Below, one piece after another: positions 1 to 7,804 of a stretch of 64,000 nt of DNA. Origin of the DNA: Pedobacter glucosidilyticus DSM 23534. GTDB taxonomy: Bacteria > Bacteroidota > Bacteroidia > Sphingobacteriales > Sphingobacteriaceae. The position numbers and the translations under genes are program-made. The DNA lies in contig NZ_KE384312.1 in the NCBI RefSeq assembly GCF_000425145.1, positions 186,001 to 250,000 of the forward strand. The letters run 5' to 3'. The number at the start of each line of letters is the position of its first letter. The stretch's first letter is position 1. A model generated the notes under the pieces. The model had not been told where the DNA came from, did no database searches, and saw nothing but the letters and a program-made list of their open reading frames with translations.

Positions 1-1
1 C

Positions 2-361
2 GCTGGAGATTGGATCATACCATCCATACCTAAAAATAATAAGTATTATCAGGAACACGACTATTGGAAAGGTAGAGTATGGGGTCCATTAAACTTATTG
101 GTTTATTTAGGTCTGAGGAACTATAATACCACTTACAAAGCAGAATTGGTTGAGAAATCTGCAAAATTATTGGTAGACAATTATAAAGCAACAGGGGGCT
201 ATGTTTACGAAAATTATCATGCTATAGCAGGAGTAGGTAGAACCCCAGATGAAATCATCAATCAATCAGATAATTTTTACCATTGGGGCGCATTGCTAGG
301 TTTTATTTCTTTAATAGATGAAGGTTACATGGGTAAACCACTTCAAAAGATAAGTAAATAG
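2..361 (+). CDS. Partial (alpha/alpha)6-barrel glycoside hydrolase (GH63/trehalase-like), C-terminal end
   Basis: The gene enters from the left edge; the open frame runs from base 2 to the stop at 359-361, about 119 codons. An internal TTG at 98 is not a credible start because homologous-looking sequence continues upstream of it. The segment YWKGRVWGPLNLLVYLGL is typical of GH63, trehalase and mannosylglycerate-hydrolase-like six-hairpin glycosidases (W-G-P-x-N-x-L-V-Y-x-G-L). Near the end NFYHWGALLGFISL matches the closing helices of the same fold. The catalytic acid is outside the window, so the substrate cannot be named. It lies 48 bases before the SDR gene and is probably the first visible member of the carbohydrate cluster. 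Confidence 0.7.
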   Translation, partial: AGDWIIPSIPKNNKYYQEHDYWKGRVWGPLNLLVYLGLRNYNTTYKAELVEKSAKLLVDNYKATGGYVYENYHAIAGVGRTPDEIINQSDNFYHWGALLGFISLIDEGYMGKPLQKISK

Positions 362-409
362 CCTAAATAGATATTTTGTAGATAAATATTAGTGATTTGA
401 TTTTTTTTA

Positions 410-1201
410 ATGGATTTAAATTTAAAAGATAAGGTAGTTATAGTTTCGGGCGGAGCTAAAGGTATAGGCGAAGGAGTTGTAAGAGTTTTAGCAAATGAAG
501 GCGCAATACCAGTAATTATAGGTAGGAATATTGCAGATGCTAATAAAGTAGTAGAAAGTTTATCAAGCGCTGGTTATCAGGCTTTTGCTGTACAGGCAGA
601 GTTAAGCTCGCCAGAGGAGTGTAAAAAATCTATTGAAGCTGTAGTGGATAAATTTGGTAGAATTGATGGCTTAGTAAACAATGCAGGCGTTAATGATGGT
701 GTAAATTTAGAACACGGTAGTTATGAGAAATTTATGGCATCCTTACATAAAAATTTAGTGCATTATTATCTTCTAGCGCATGAGTGTTTACCTTATTTAA
801 AAGAATCTAGCGGTAATATTGTTAATATAGGCTCCAAAACAGCCGAAACAGGGCAAGGCGGAACATCAGCTTATGCTGCCGCTAACGGAGGTAGAAATGC
901 CTTAACCAGAGAATGGGCTGTAGAACTTTTAAAATACAATATCAGGGTAAATGCAGTTATCGTAGCAGAATGTTATACCCCCATGTATGAGAGCTGGATT
1001 AAATCTCTTGAAAACCCCGAAGAAAAACTAAAAGAAATAACCAATACCATCCCTCTAGAAAACAGAATGACAACAGCAGAGGAAATAGCAAATATGGTGG
1101 CTTTTTTATTATCTGAAGTATCAAGTCATACCACTGGGCAACTTATCCATGTAGACGGAGGCTATACACATTTGGATAGAGCATTGAATAAATTAAAGTA
1201 A
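410..1201 (+). CDS. Short-chain dehydrogenase/reductase, L-fucose-dehydrogenase-like
   Basis: A 263-residue cytoplasmic SDR. The nucleotide-binding glycine motif SGGAKGIGEG is at residues 13-22, NNAG at 90-93, the catalytic Ser at 142 (NIGSKTAE) and the catalytic Tyr at 155. The usual YxxxK reads Y-A-A-A-N here, so the catalytic lysine position (159) is asparagine. The C-terminal HVDGGYTHLDRA is a normal SDR ending. From memory, proteins ending a NGGRNALTREWAVELL helix are annotated in Bacteroidota as L-fucose dehydrogenase-like, which would oxidise a 6-deoxysugar or pentose with NAD(P). Its place next to rhamnosidase-like and sugar-acid genes fits that role. The exact substrate is inference. 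Confidence 0.75.
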   Translation: MDLNLKDKVVIVSGGAKGIGEGVVRVLANEGAIPVIIGRNIADANKVVESLSSAGYQAFAVQAELSSPEECKKSIEAVVDKFGRIDGLVNNAGVNDGVNLEHGSYEKFMASLHKNLVHYYLLAHECLPYLKESSGNIVNIGSKTAETGQGGTSAYAAANGGRNALTREWAVELLKYNIRVNAVIVAECYTPMYESWIKSLENPEEKLKEITNTIPLENRMTTAEEIANMVAFLLSEVSSHTTGQLIHVDGGYTHLDRALNKLK

Positions 1202-1246
1202 AACATTAGAGTTTCTAAAATTTATTTTCTTGCTAATTTATTGATT

Positions 1247-3073
1247 ATGAGTTTTTTATTTAAAGTTATGAGTTTAATGCGGATGTCTAAAACCTATCCA
1301 GTTAGGGTTTTAGTAATGATATTTTTAATATGGAGTTATGGTTCTGCAAGTAACGCTCAATATAAAGATGATGATGTTAGTTTGGCTGTTTTTTTAGAAC
1401 AAGACGATAAAGAACCATTACTAGTAGCTGAGATAAAAAAAGATAACAGCAATATATCAAAGGTTGTTGATGGTATAAGAGTGGCTATCTCCGTTACAGA
1501 AGCTAATAATCAAATTCGGGTAAATGTAATTGCTTCTGCTAAAGAAAAGAGGAATGCATTTATTACACTCAGATTAACAACTAACTCTGGAGAATTTTAT
1601 AGTTATTCTGGCATAGAAAATAAGGAGAGCTTATTTAGGCAAAGCCCTCATGACCCGATGAATCATGTTTTTCCTAATTTAAAAGCTCAGGCGGTTCCAA
1701 TGGTAGCCGTTAAAATAAAGGATACTTATACAACACTAATTAGTGATGCACCAGCTTTCTATGATAATTACACAACGCAATATATTAACCCTAATAAAAA
1801 TATAGCTTCAATTTCTTCTGGAGATAACGGTAAAGATTTTTCTAATCTTAAACCAGATGCTATTATAAAATCATATTATCCCGAATTAAATAAGCAAAAG
1901 TCACATCATTTTAATGCTATTATCTTTAAATCTAAAAACATAGATAACTTAAATGATTTGCGAGAGGAAGTTTTGAAAAATATTACTACGCATTGGGGGG
2001 ATAAAAGTGAAATTAATAGATTTTACGCCACTTCATTTGGCTCTAATTACATGCACTTGCGAAAAAATGAAAAGAATAATAGCGAGTACTGGATTGTTCC
2101 TGGAATTGAGTATAGTAATAAACAATACAGTAGAGATGCTTTCTGGCAATCCATGATTTTACCCCCAAAATTTGAAGCAGAATGTTATAAAAATGAAGCT
2201 GTTGATCAAACTCCAGGGGCAGAACGTCCGCTTTTTGCACTAATTTGGGCTTATCGCATAGCTAAAAACGGAGGAAAACCCAACTTACAAGCCGCTAAAA
2301 ATAGCCTTAAATACATTGAGGAGCATGTTCGTAATGGCAAATATTATGCTGCAAACGACCCAGTAAAGAAAAATTACCAATCTTGGTATGATTTAGTTGC
2401 TTTTGAGGATGATGATGTCATAGCTTATAATCAAGGGTTACTTGCTGTAGCTTTAATGTCTGCTCAAGAACTTGGATTAAAATCTCAGATACCCTTAGAA
2501 TTAGTTATATCTAATTATAAGAATATGTTCAATAAAAAAGGGTACTATCCATTAAGTGAGCAAAAAGATATCATTTGTTTAGATGCAACCATTGGAGATT
2601 TACTAAGTCAATTATTATTTGATAAAAAGCTTTTACCTGATGCTGATGTACAACAATCTTTTGCTACTGCAAAGAAACTTTTAAAGACTCCATTTGGATA
2701 CAAAATTACTGCAAAACCAAATGGAGCTTACGCTTCTTATGATGATTATACAGTTCCGAATTTTAAGGTAGATGTTAGTGAAGGCGGAGGAATAGGTAAT
2801 TACCAATGGGGAGGTTCGTGGTATTTATATGATATGTTATTTTTAATTAATGCTTATTTACATGATAGTCCAGGGGCTTTAGAAGAAGTTTTATGGAGAG
2901 GGAAATTGGATTTTGATTTAGGTGGTACTTATTTCGAATATAATAATACAGTAACAGGTAAATCCTATAAAGCTAATCAAGGATGGAATGCAGCTATATA
3001 TTCAATATGGAATTCATTAATAAATAAAGGGCTGGCAACTGATAAATTATTCGAAGTAATTAACTCAAACTAG
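1247..3073 (+). CDS. Secreted protein of unknown function, probable (alpha/alpha) helical-hairpin carbohydrate enzyme
   Basis: About 608 residues. The frame opens with a TTG at 1241, but ATG at 1247 (or 1277) is preferred because it gives a basic stretch, a hydrophobic run VRVLVMIFLIWSYG and a cleavage-like SNAQ. Residues about 50-260 look beta-rich. Residues about 310-600 carry repeating helical hairpins with aromatic/glycine turns (WYDLVAFEDDDV, GNYQWGGSWYLYDMLFLINAY, QGWNAAIYSIW) resembling six-hairpin glycosidases and lyases. No family signature could be assigned. It sits between the SDR and a CE1 esterase, 12 bases before the latter, so it is likely part of the same glycan-degrading transcript. 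Confidence 0.6.
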   Translation: MSFLFKVMSLMRMSKTYPVRVLVMIFLIWSYGSASNAQYKDDDVSLAVFLEQDDKEPLLVAEIKKDNSNISKVVDGIRVAISVTEANNQIRVNVIASAKEKRNAFITLRLTTNSGEFYSYSGIENKESLFRQSPHDPMNHVFPNLKAQAVPMVAVKIKDTYTTLISDAPAFYDNYTTQYINPNKNIASISSGDNGKDFSNLKPDAIIKSYYPELNKQKSHHFNAIIFKSKNIDNLNDLREEVLKNITTHWGDKSEINRFYATSFGSNYMHLRKNEKNNSEYWIVPGIEYSNKQYSRDAFWQSMILPPKFEAECYKNEAVDQTPGAERPLFALIWAYRIAKNGGKPNLQAAKNSLKYIEEHVRNGKYYAANDPVKKNYQSWYDLVAFEDDDVIAYNQGLLAVALMSAQELGLKSQIPLELVISNYKNMFNKKGYYPLSEQKDIICLDATIGDLLSQLLFDKKLLPDADVQQSFATAKKLLKTPFGYKITAKPNGAYASYDDYTVPNFKVDVSEGGGIGNYQWGGSWYLYDMLFLINAYLHDSPGALEEVLWRGKLDFDLGGTYFEYNNTVTGKSYKANQGWNAAIYSIWNSLINKGLATDKLFEVINSN

Positions 3074-3085
3074 ATATAAGTTAGG

Positions 3086-3976
3086 ATGATAAAACTCATG
3101 AAAAAATTGTTTTTTAGCCTTTTATTGGCTTTTTGTATTAGTCTTTTTTCTTATGCACAGCAAGGGACTGTCATCAAAAACTTATCCTTAAAAAGTAACA
3201 TCTTAAATAAAGAGATGAAATATGCTGTTTATTTACCAGCTAATTATGATAAAGAGGATAAAAAATATCCTGTTTTATATTTACTACATGGTTACGGTGA
3301 TAACGAAAATGCTTGGATTGATAAAGGTAAAATAGTGGATGCTTTAAACAGTCAAACATTAGCTAATCTTAATTTTCCGGTAGTTATCGTTATGCCCGAT
3401 GCTATGAAAACATATTACATGAACTTTCACGATGGTTCTGTAAAATATGAAGACTATTTTTTTAAAGAGTTTATTCCGTATATAGAAAATAACTATAGGA
3501 TAGAAAAGAAAAAAAATTCTAGAGCAATATCAGGTTTATCTATGGGTGGTTTTGGCTCTTTTTTATATGCTATCAAATATCCAGGATACTTTAAAGTAGC
3601 AGCACCTCTTAGTTCTGCAATAAGAACAGATGAAGAATTAGTGAGTATGAAAGATTCTCTTTATAACCGTTCTGCTTATGCTTCATTATTAGGAGCTAAC
3701 TTAAAAGGGAAAAAAAGGCTTAATAAAACTTGGTACCAAAACTCCATCATTAACCTAATAGAACGTGGCCAAATAGATAGTTTAAAAAGTGTGAAATGGT
3801 ATTTAGACTGTGGAGATGATGATTACTTGATAAATGGAAATATCATGACCCATTTGGCATTAAAGAAAAGAGAAATTCCACATGAGTTAAGAATAAAAGA
3901 TGGTGCTCATAATTGGGCCTATTGGCAAGCAGCATTTATAGATGTTTATCAGTTTATTTACCAAAATTTGAAGTAG
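3086..3976 (+). CDS. Secreted CE1-family esterase (esterase D / feruloyl-esterase-like)
   Basis: A 296-residue alpha/beta hydrolase with a signal peptide (KKLFFSLLLAFCISLFSYAQ). The oxyanion/HG segment VLYLLHGYGDNE is at about residues 63-74, the nucleophile elbow GLSMGG places Ser at 152, the acid is among D244-D246 (DCGDDDYL), and the His is at 275 (DGAHNWAYW). These form the expected Ser-Asp-His triad in the right order. CE1 enzymes remove acetyl or hydroxycinnamoyl groups from plant polysaccharides. A second in-frame ATG at 3098 is an equally good start. The next gene begins 3 bases after the stop, so the two are almost certainly cotranscribed. Confidence 0.85.
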   Translation: MIKLMKKLFFSLLLAFCISLFSYAQQGTVIKNLSLKSNILNKEMKYAVYLPANYDKEDKKYPVLYLLHGYGDNENAWIDKGKIVDALNSQTLANLNFPVVIVMPDAMKTYYMNFHDGSVKYEDYFFKEFIPYIENNYRIEKKKNSRAISGLSMGGFGSFLYAIKYPGYFKVAAPLSSAIRTDEELVSMKDSLYNRSAYASLLGANLKGKKRLNKTWYQNSIINLIERGQIDSLKSVKWYLDCGDDDYLINGNIMTHLALKKREIPHELRIKDGAHNWAYWQAAFIDVYQFIYQNLK

Positions 3977-3979
3977 TTT

Positions 3980-5632
3980 ATGCTTTCAACAAAATATTAC
4001 CTTTACTTATTTACGGCTTTGTTATTCCTATTTAAAACTGCAAAGTCTCAAGATTTATTTGCAAAACAAAAAGAAGCGTGGTTAAAAATTGCCGAGCAAT
4101 ACCAGCCAAAGCTTGAATATGAAGCTGTAGCACCTAAAAGTATAGTTAATATTGTAAAGGATGAAAATGCTTTTCAAGGGTACAAAGCTGTTAAGGTTAA
4201 TGGTTTAGATAGTTTAAACCACCAGTCTTTCAATAAATTAAGCCAGGTAATTGTTGATTTTGGCGCTCACTACACCGGTTACTGCGAAATAGATTTTAAA
4301 ATATTAAAAGGTACTGCTGATGCACCAACTAGGCTAAAATTTACTTTTGGCGAAGTGCCATCAGAAATTATGGCCGTGACAGAAAAATACACTGGCGTAC
4401 TAAGTAAAGGCTGGACACAAGAAGAAATCATCAATATAGAAAGTATACCTTACCAATTAAAATTACCAAGAAGAGTAGCTGGCAGATATTTAAAGATAGA
4501 GCTATTGGGCGCTTCGCCGTGGTTTGAATTTGCTATAGATAAAATAACCTTAAATACCACAACATCTGCCTCGGGTTGGGCAAATCAATTCAGGAAATTT
4601 GATGACCCCTTAATCACCAAAATAGATAGTGTAAGCGTACTTACTTTAAAAGAGTGTATGCAAACAGTTTTTGAAGATGGCCCTAAAAGAGATCAAAGAT
4701 TATGGATAGGCGATTTATACCTGCAAAGTTTGGCTAATAATTATTCTTTCAAAAGTCACGATTTAACCAAAAGAAGTTTGTATTTATTAGCCGCTTTAAG
4801 TGATTCATTAGGTTATTTACCTTCCAATGTATTTGAGAAACCTTATCCGCATGCACAAAAAGGTGCTCATATTATAGATTATAGCTTACTCTATATCGCA
4901 ACTTTAAAAGAGTATGTAAGCTTTTCTAAAGATTTAAATACCGGAAATGATTTATGGCCTTTAGCTTTACATCAGTTTAATTATTTGATGAAATTTGTAA
5001 ATCAAGAAGGTAAATTTAATTATGCAGAGGCCAATAAAAATGGAGGTTCTTTTTTTGATTGGCATCCAGATTTAGATAAAGAAACTGCCACACAAGCCAT
5101 CTTAATTTTTGCAGCAAAAGAACTTATTTCTTTGGCAAAAAGTTTAGATAAAGTAAAAGAGGTAGAAGCTATTCAAGCTAAAATATCACTTTTAGCCAAT
5201 TATTTAATTAGCCATAATTTTGACGAAAAGCAAAGGCTTTTTGTAAGTGGAGCGAAAAATCAGGTTTCTTATGCTTCGCAAATTTGGGTTGTTTTGGCTG
5301 ATATTTTACCTAAAAAAACAGCTAAAGAAATTCTGATAAATGTTAGCCGTTATAAAAATGCTGTAAAACCAGTTACTCCTTATCTGCACCATTATTATGT
5401 ACAAGCATTAATCAATACCAAGCAAAATGCGGCAGCAGCAGAGCTGTTAAAGCAACATTGGGGCAGTATGATACAAAAAGGAGCAGATACTTTTTGGGAA
5501 GTAAATGTGGTGGATAATGATTTTTCATCGCCCTATAATTTCTATCCTATAAATAGTTATTGCCACGCTTGGAGTTGTACACCTATGTATTTTATAAGAA
5601 AGTATCCAGAAATTTTTCAAAAGAGTAAATAG
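3980..5632 (+). CDS. GH78-like alpha-L-rhamnosidase family protein, secreted
   Basis: 550 residues with a signal peptide ending near AKSQ. Residues about 88-195 form a jelly-roll-like beta domain (VDFGAHYTGYCEIDF ... GRYLKIELLGA), followed by an (alpha/alpha)6 barrel at about 205-545. The GH78 signature region reads EDGPKRDQRLWIGD at 232-245. D233 and D245 match conserved acids, but the position usually holding the general-acid Glu is Asp238 (or Gln239, depending on alignment). The protein is shorter than multi-domain GH78 enzymes and lacks extra beta domains. Its neighbours suggest a rhamnose-containing, esterified glycan as substrate; activity on L-rhamnosides is inferred from family only. 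Confidence 0.75.
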   Translation: MLSTKYYLYLFTALLFLFKTAKSQDLFAKQKEAWLKIAEQYQPKLEYEAVAPKSIVNIVKDENAFQGYKAVKVNGLDSLNHQSFNKLSQVIVDFGAHYTGYCEIDFKILKGTADAPTRLKFTFGEVPSEIMAVTEKYTGVLSKGWTQEEIINIESIPYQLKLPRRVAGRYLKIELLGASPWFEFAIDKITLNTTTSASGWANQFRKFDDPLITKIDSVSVLTLKECMQTVFEDGPKRDQRLWIGDLYLQSLANNYSFKSHDLTKRSLYLLAALSDSLGYLPSNVFEKPYPHAQKGAHIIDYSLLYIATLKEYVSFSKDLNTGNDLWPLALHQFNYLMKFVNQEGKFNYAEANKNGGSFFDWHPDLDKETATQAILIFAAKELISLAKSLDKVKEVEAIQAKISLLANYLISHNFDEKQRLFVSGAKNQVSYASQIWVVLADILPKKTAKEILINVSRYKNAVKPVTPYLHHYYVQALINTKQNAAAAELLKQHWGSMIQKGADTFWEVNVVDNDFSSPYNFYPINSYCHAWSCTPMYFIRKYPEIFQKSK

Positions 5633-5740
5633 GCTGATTCCAGAAATTTTTATCATTTCTTGTACAAAAAGTTTAAAAAACTGCCAATTCTAATCATTTT
5701 TTAGTAAAGCTTACTTTTTAGATTTGAGCCATAAACCTTG

Positions 5741-6961
5741 ATGATGCTTTACAAACTTCGTTTAACTTTTGTACTTATTGCTATTGGTTTAAATATAGGA
5801 GTTCAAGCTCAAGACTTTATCCCAATACTTAAAAAAAGAGCCTATTTAAACAATAGTTATCAGAAACTTCTTAAAGTAACAGATACTTTAAAAATTGCCT
5901 TTATAGGTGGTAGTATAACAGAAACAAATAAAGGCTGGAGAGACCAAACCATGCAATGGTTTGCGAGTAAATATCCAAACGCTAAGTTTAAACAAATAAA
6001 TGCGGGTTTAAGTGGTACAGGCTCATCGCTAGGGGTTTACAGGATAGATGAACATGTATTAAACCACCAGCCCGATTTGGTATTTATAGAATTTGCTGTA
6101 AACGATTATAAAGCGTCAAAACATCATATTTTAGAAGCTTTTGAAGGCATGGTTCTGAAAATCAAGAAAGCTAATCCTAAAACAGATATTTGTTTTATTT
6201 ATACCTTCTCAGAGGCCATGTTAGAGAGCTATGAAAAAGGCTTTTATCCTAACTCCATTATCGCAATGGAAGAAATCGCAAGCCATTACAATATCTCATC
6301 AGTAAATTTTGCGCCAGATATTATCCAAAGGATAAAAAATAAAACATTGGCTGTGATTGGGCCAAAGCAGCATCCAGATAGTACTTACTTCTCCTCAGAT
6401 GGTGTTCATCCTTATGAAAATACAGGACATCTGTATTATACGCAAACCTTAACCAAGGCTTTAGATAAATTATTAAACAAAGGGAAGCGGTTTAACTCTA
6501 AAAAAGACATTTACTACTCTGCTCAATTGGAAAAAGCAAAAATGACTCATCTTGAAACGCAGATGTTTAATGGTATAAAGGCAGAAATTCCTCCGCCTAA
6601 ATTTTCATCCTTGATACAAAATATTTTCGCCTTAAACCAAGTAGAAGACCTTTTACAAATACAATTTAAAGGAGATAGAATTGGTTTTATGGATATTATT
6701 GGACCATCATCAGGAACATTAAAAATAAAAATTGATGATCAAGAACCCCAATATATCACCCGTTTTGATAGATTTTGCTCCTATGAAAGATTGCATTGGT
6801 TTATTATTGATGGCCTAGCGCCAGATATTCAGCATAGCATCAGCATAAGCTTAGCCCCAAACAGGATAGATAAAGCAAGAATTTTAGGTAAAGCCACAGA
6901 TACTGAAGATTACAAAAAAGAAACTTGGAGAGTTGGTAAAATTTTAATGGTAGATAAATAA
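5741..6961 (+). CDS. Secreted SGNH/GDSL hydrolase with C-terminal beta domain (probable carbohydrate esterase)
   Basis: 406 residues from the ATG at 5741 (the frame also contains a less likely TTG at 5738). The signal peptide ends near VQAQ. SGNH blocks are visible: block I FIGGSITET with Ser near residue 58, a Gly block in NAGLSGTGSS, Asn in FAVNDYK, and the D-x-x-H block in SDGVHP. Residues about 270-406 look like a separate beta-sandwich, possibly carbohydrate binding. Such enzymes usually deacetylate glycans. It is 108 bases after the GH78-like gene, with an AT-rich gap, and 9 bases before the FAH-family gene. Confidence 0.82.
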   Translation: MMLYKLRLTFVLIAIGLNIGVQAQDFIPILKKRAYLNNSYQKLLKVTDTLKIAFIGGSITETNKGWRDQTMQWFASKYPNAKFKQINAGLSGTGSSLGVYRIDEHVLNHQPDLVFIEFAVNDYKASKHHILEAFEGMVLKIKKANPKTDICFIYTFSEAMLESYEKGFYPNSIIAMEEIASHYNISSVNFAPDIIQRIKNKTLAVIGPKQHPDSTYFSSDGVHPYENTGHLYYTQTLTKALDKLLNKGKRFNSKKDIYYSAQLEKAKMTHLETQMFNGIKAEIPPPKFSSLIQNIFALNQVEDLLQIQFKGDRIGFMDIIGPSSGTLKIKIDDQEPQYITRFDRFCSYERLHWFIIDGLAPDIQHSISISLAPNRIDKARILGKATDTEDYKKETWRVGKILMVDK

Positions 6962-6970
6962 TTAGTAAAA

Positions 6971-7804
6971 ATGAAAATATACAAAATAACAGACGGTATC
7001 GTAATTGAAGATGAGAAAAACAATTACTATTTAACAAAAGAAGAAAATTTTGATCAGTTCATCAATCAGGAAAATTTATATAATTTTCTTGAGAACAAGA
7101 TTGCAGGTTTAACACCTTTGATAGACACAAATTTCCAATCTCAAATACAAGCGCCATTGGCATCGCAAGAAGTTTGGGCAGCAGGGGTAACCTATCTTAG
7201 AAGTAGAGATGCAAGAATGGAAGAATCTCAGGAAGCTGCAGGGGCAACATTTTATGATAAAGTTTATGATGCAGAAAGACCTGAGATATTTTTTAAAGCT
7301 ACAGCACAGAGGGTAGTAGGTACCAACCAAAAAGTAAGAATAAGAAAGGATTCTACCTGGAATGTACCAGAGCCTGAATTAACATTATTGGTTACATCAA
7401 GTGGTAAAATTGTGGGTTATACCATTGGTAATGATATGAGCTCTAGAAGTATAGAGGGCGAAAATCCGTTGTATTTACCGCAGGCAAAAGTTTATGAAAA
7501 ATGTGCTGCTTTAGGGCCATGTATTTATGTTCCTAAAGCTCCTATCTCGCCAGAAACAAAAATCAGTATCATCATTGATAGAGGTGGGAATACATTATAT
7601 CAAGATAGTGTTCAAATAAGTCAAATGAAAAGGAAACATACCGAGTTGGTTGAGTTTTTATTTAGAGAATGCGACTTCCCTTATGGATGTTTTTTAATGA
7701 CAGGTACATGTTTGGTGCCACCAAATGAATTTACTTTAGAAAGCGGAGATGAGATAAGTATCTACATAGAAAATATTGGAACACTTAAAAATAGCGTAGA
7801 ATAA
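6971..7804 (+). CDS. Fumarylacetoacetate-hydrolase-family dehydratase (2-keto-3-deoxypentonate dehydratase-like)
   Basis: 277 residues. The FAH-family core is clear: EVWAAGVTY at about 57, metal-ligand acids in NVPEPELTLL, and the GYTIGNDMSSRSIEGENP segment. The N-terminal half and the phrase FFKATAQRVVG resemble 2-keto-3-deoxy-D-arabinonate dehydratase (KdaD-type), which converts 2-keto-3-deoxypentonates to 2-oxoglutarate semialdehyde. Hydrolases of 2,4-diketo-3-deoxy sugar acids belong to the same superfamily and remain possible. The stop codon overlaps the start of the next gene, a ketoglutarate-semialdehyde dehydrogenase, by one base (TAATG). That coupling strongly favours the dehydratase assignment. 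Confidence 0.78.
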   Translation: MKIYKITDGIVIEDEKNNYYLTKEENFDQFINQENLYNFLENKIAGLTPLIDTNFQSQIQAPLASQEVWAAGVTYLRSRDARMEESQEAAGATFYDKVYDAERPEIFFKATAQRVVGTNQKVRIRKDSTWNVPEPELTLLVTSSGKIVGYTIGNDMSSRSIEGENPLYLPQAKVYEKCAALGPCIYVPKAPISPETKISIIIDRGGNTLYQDSVQISQMKRKHTELVEFLFRECDFPYGCFLMTGTCLVPPNEFTLESGDEISIYIENIGTLKNSVE

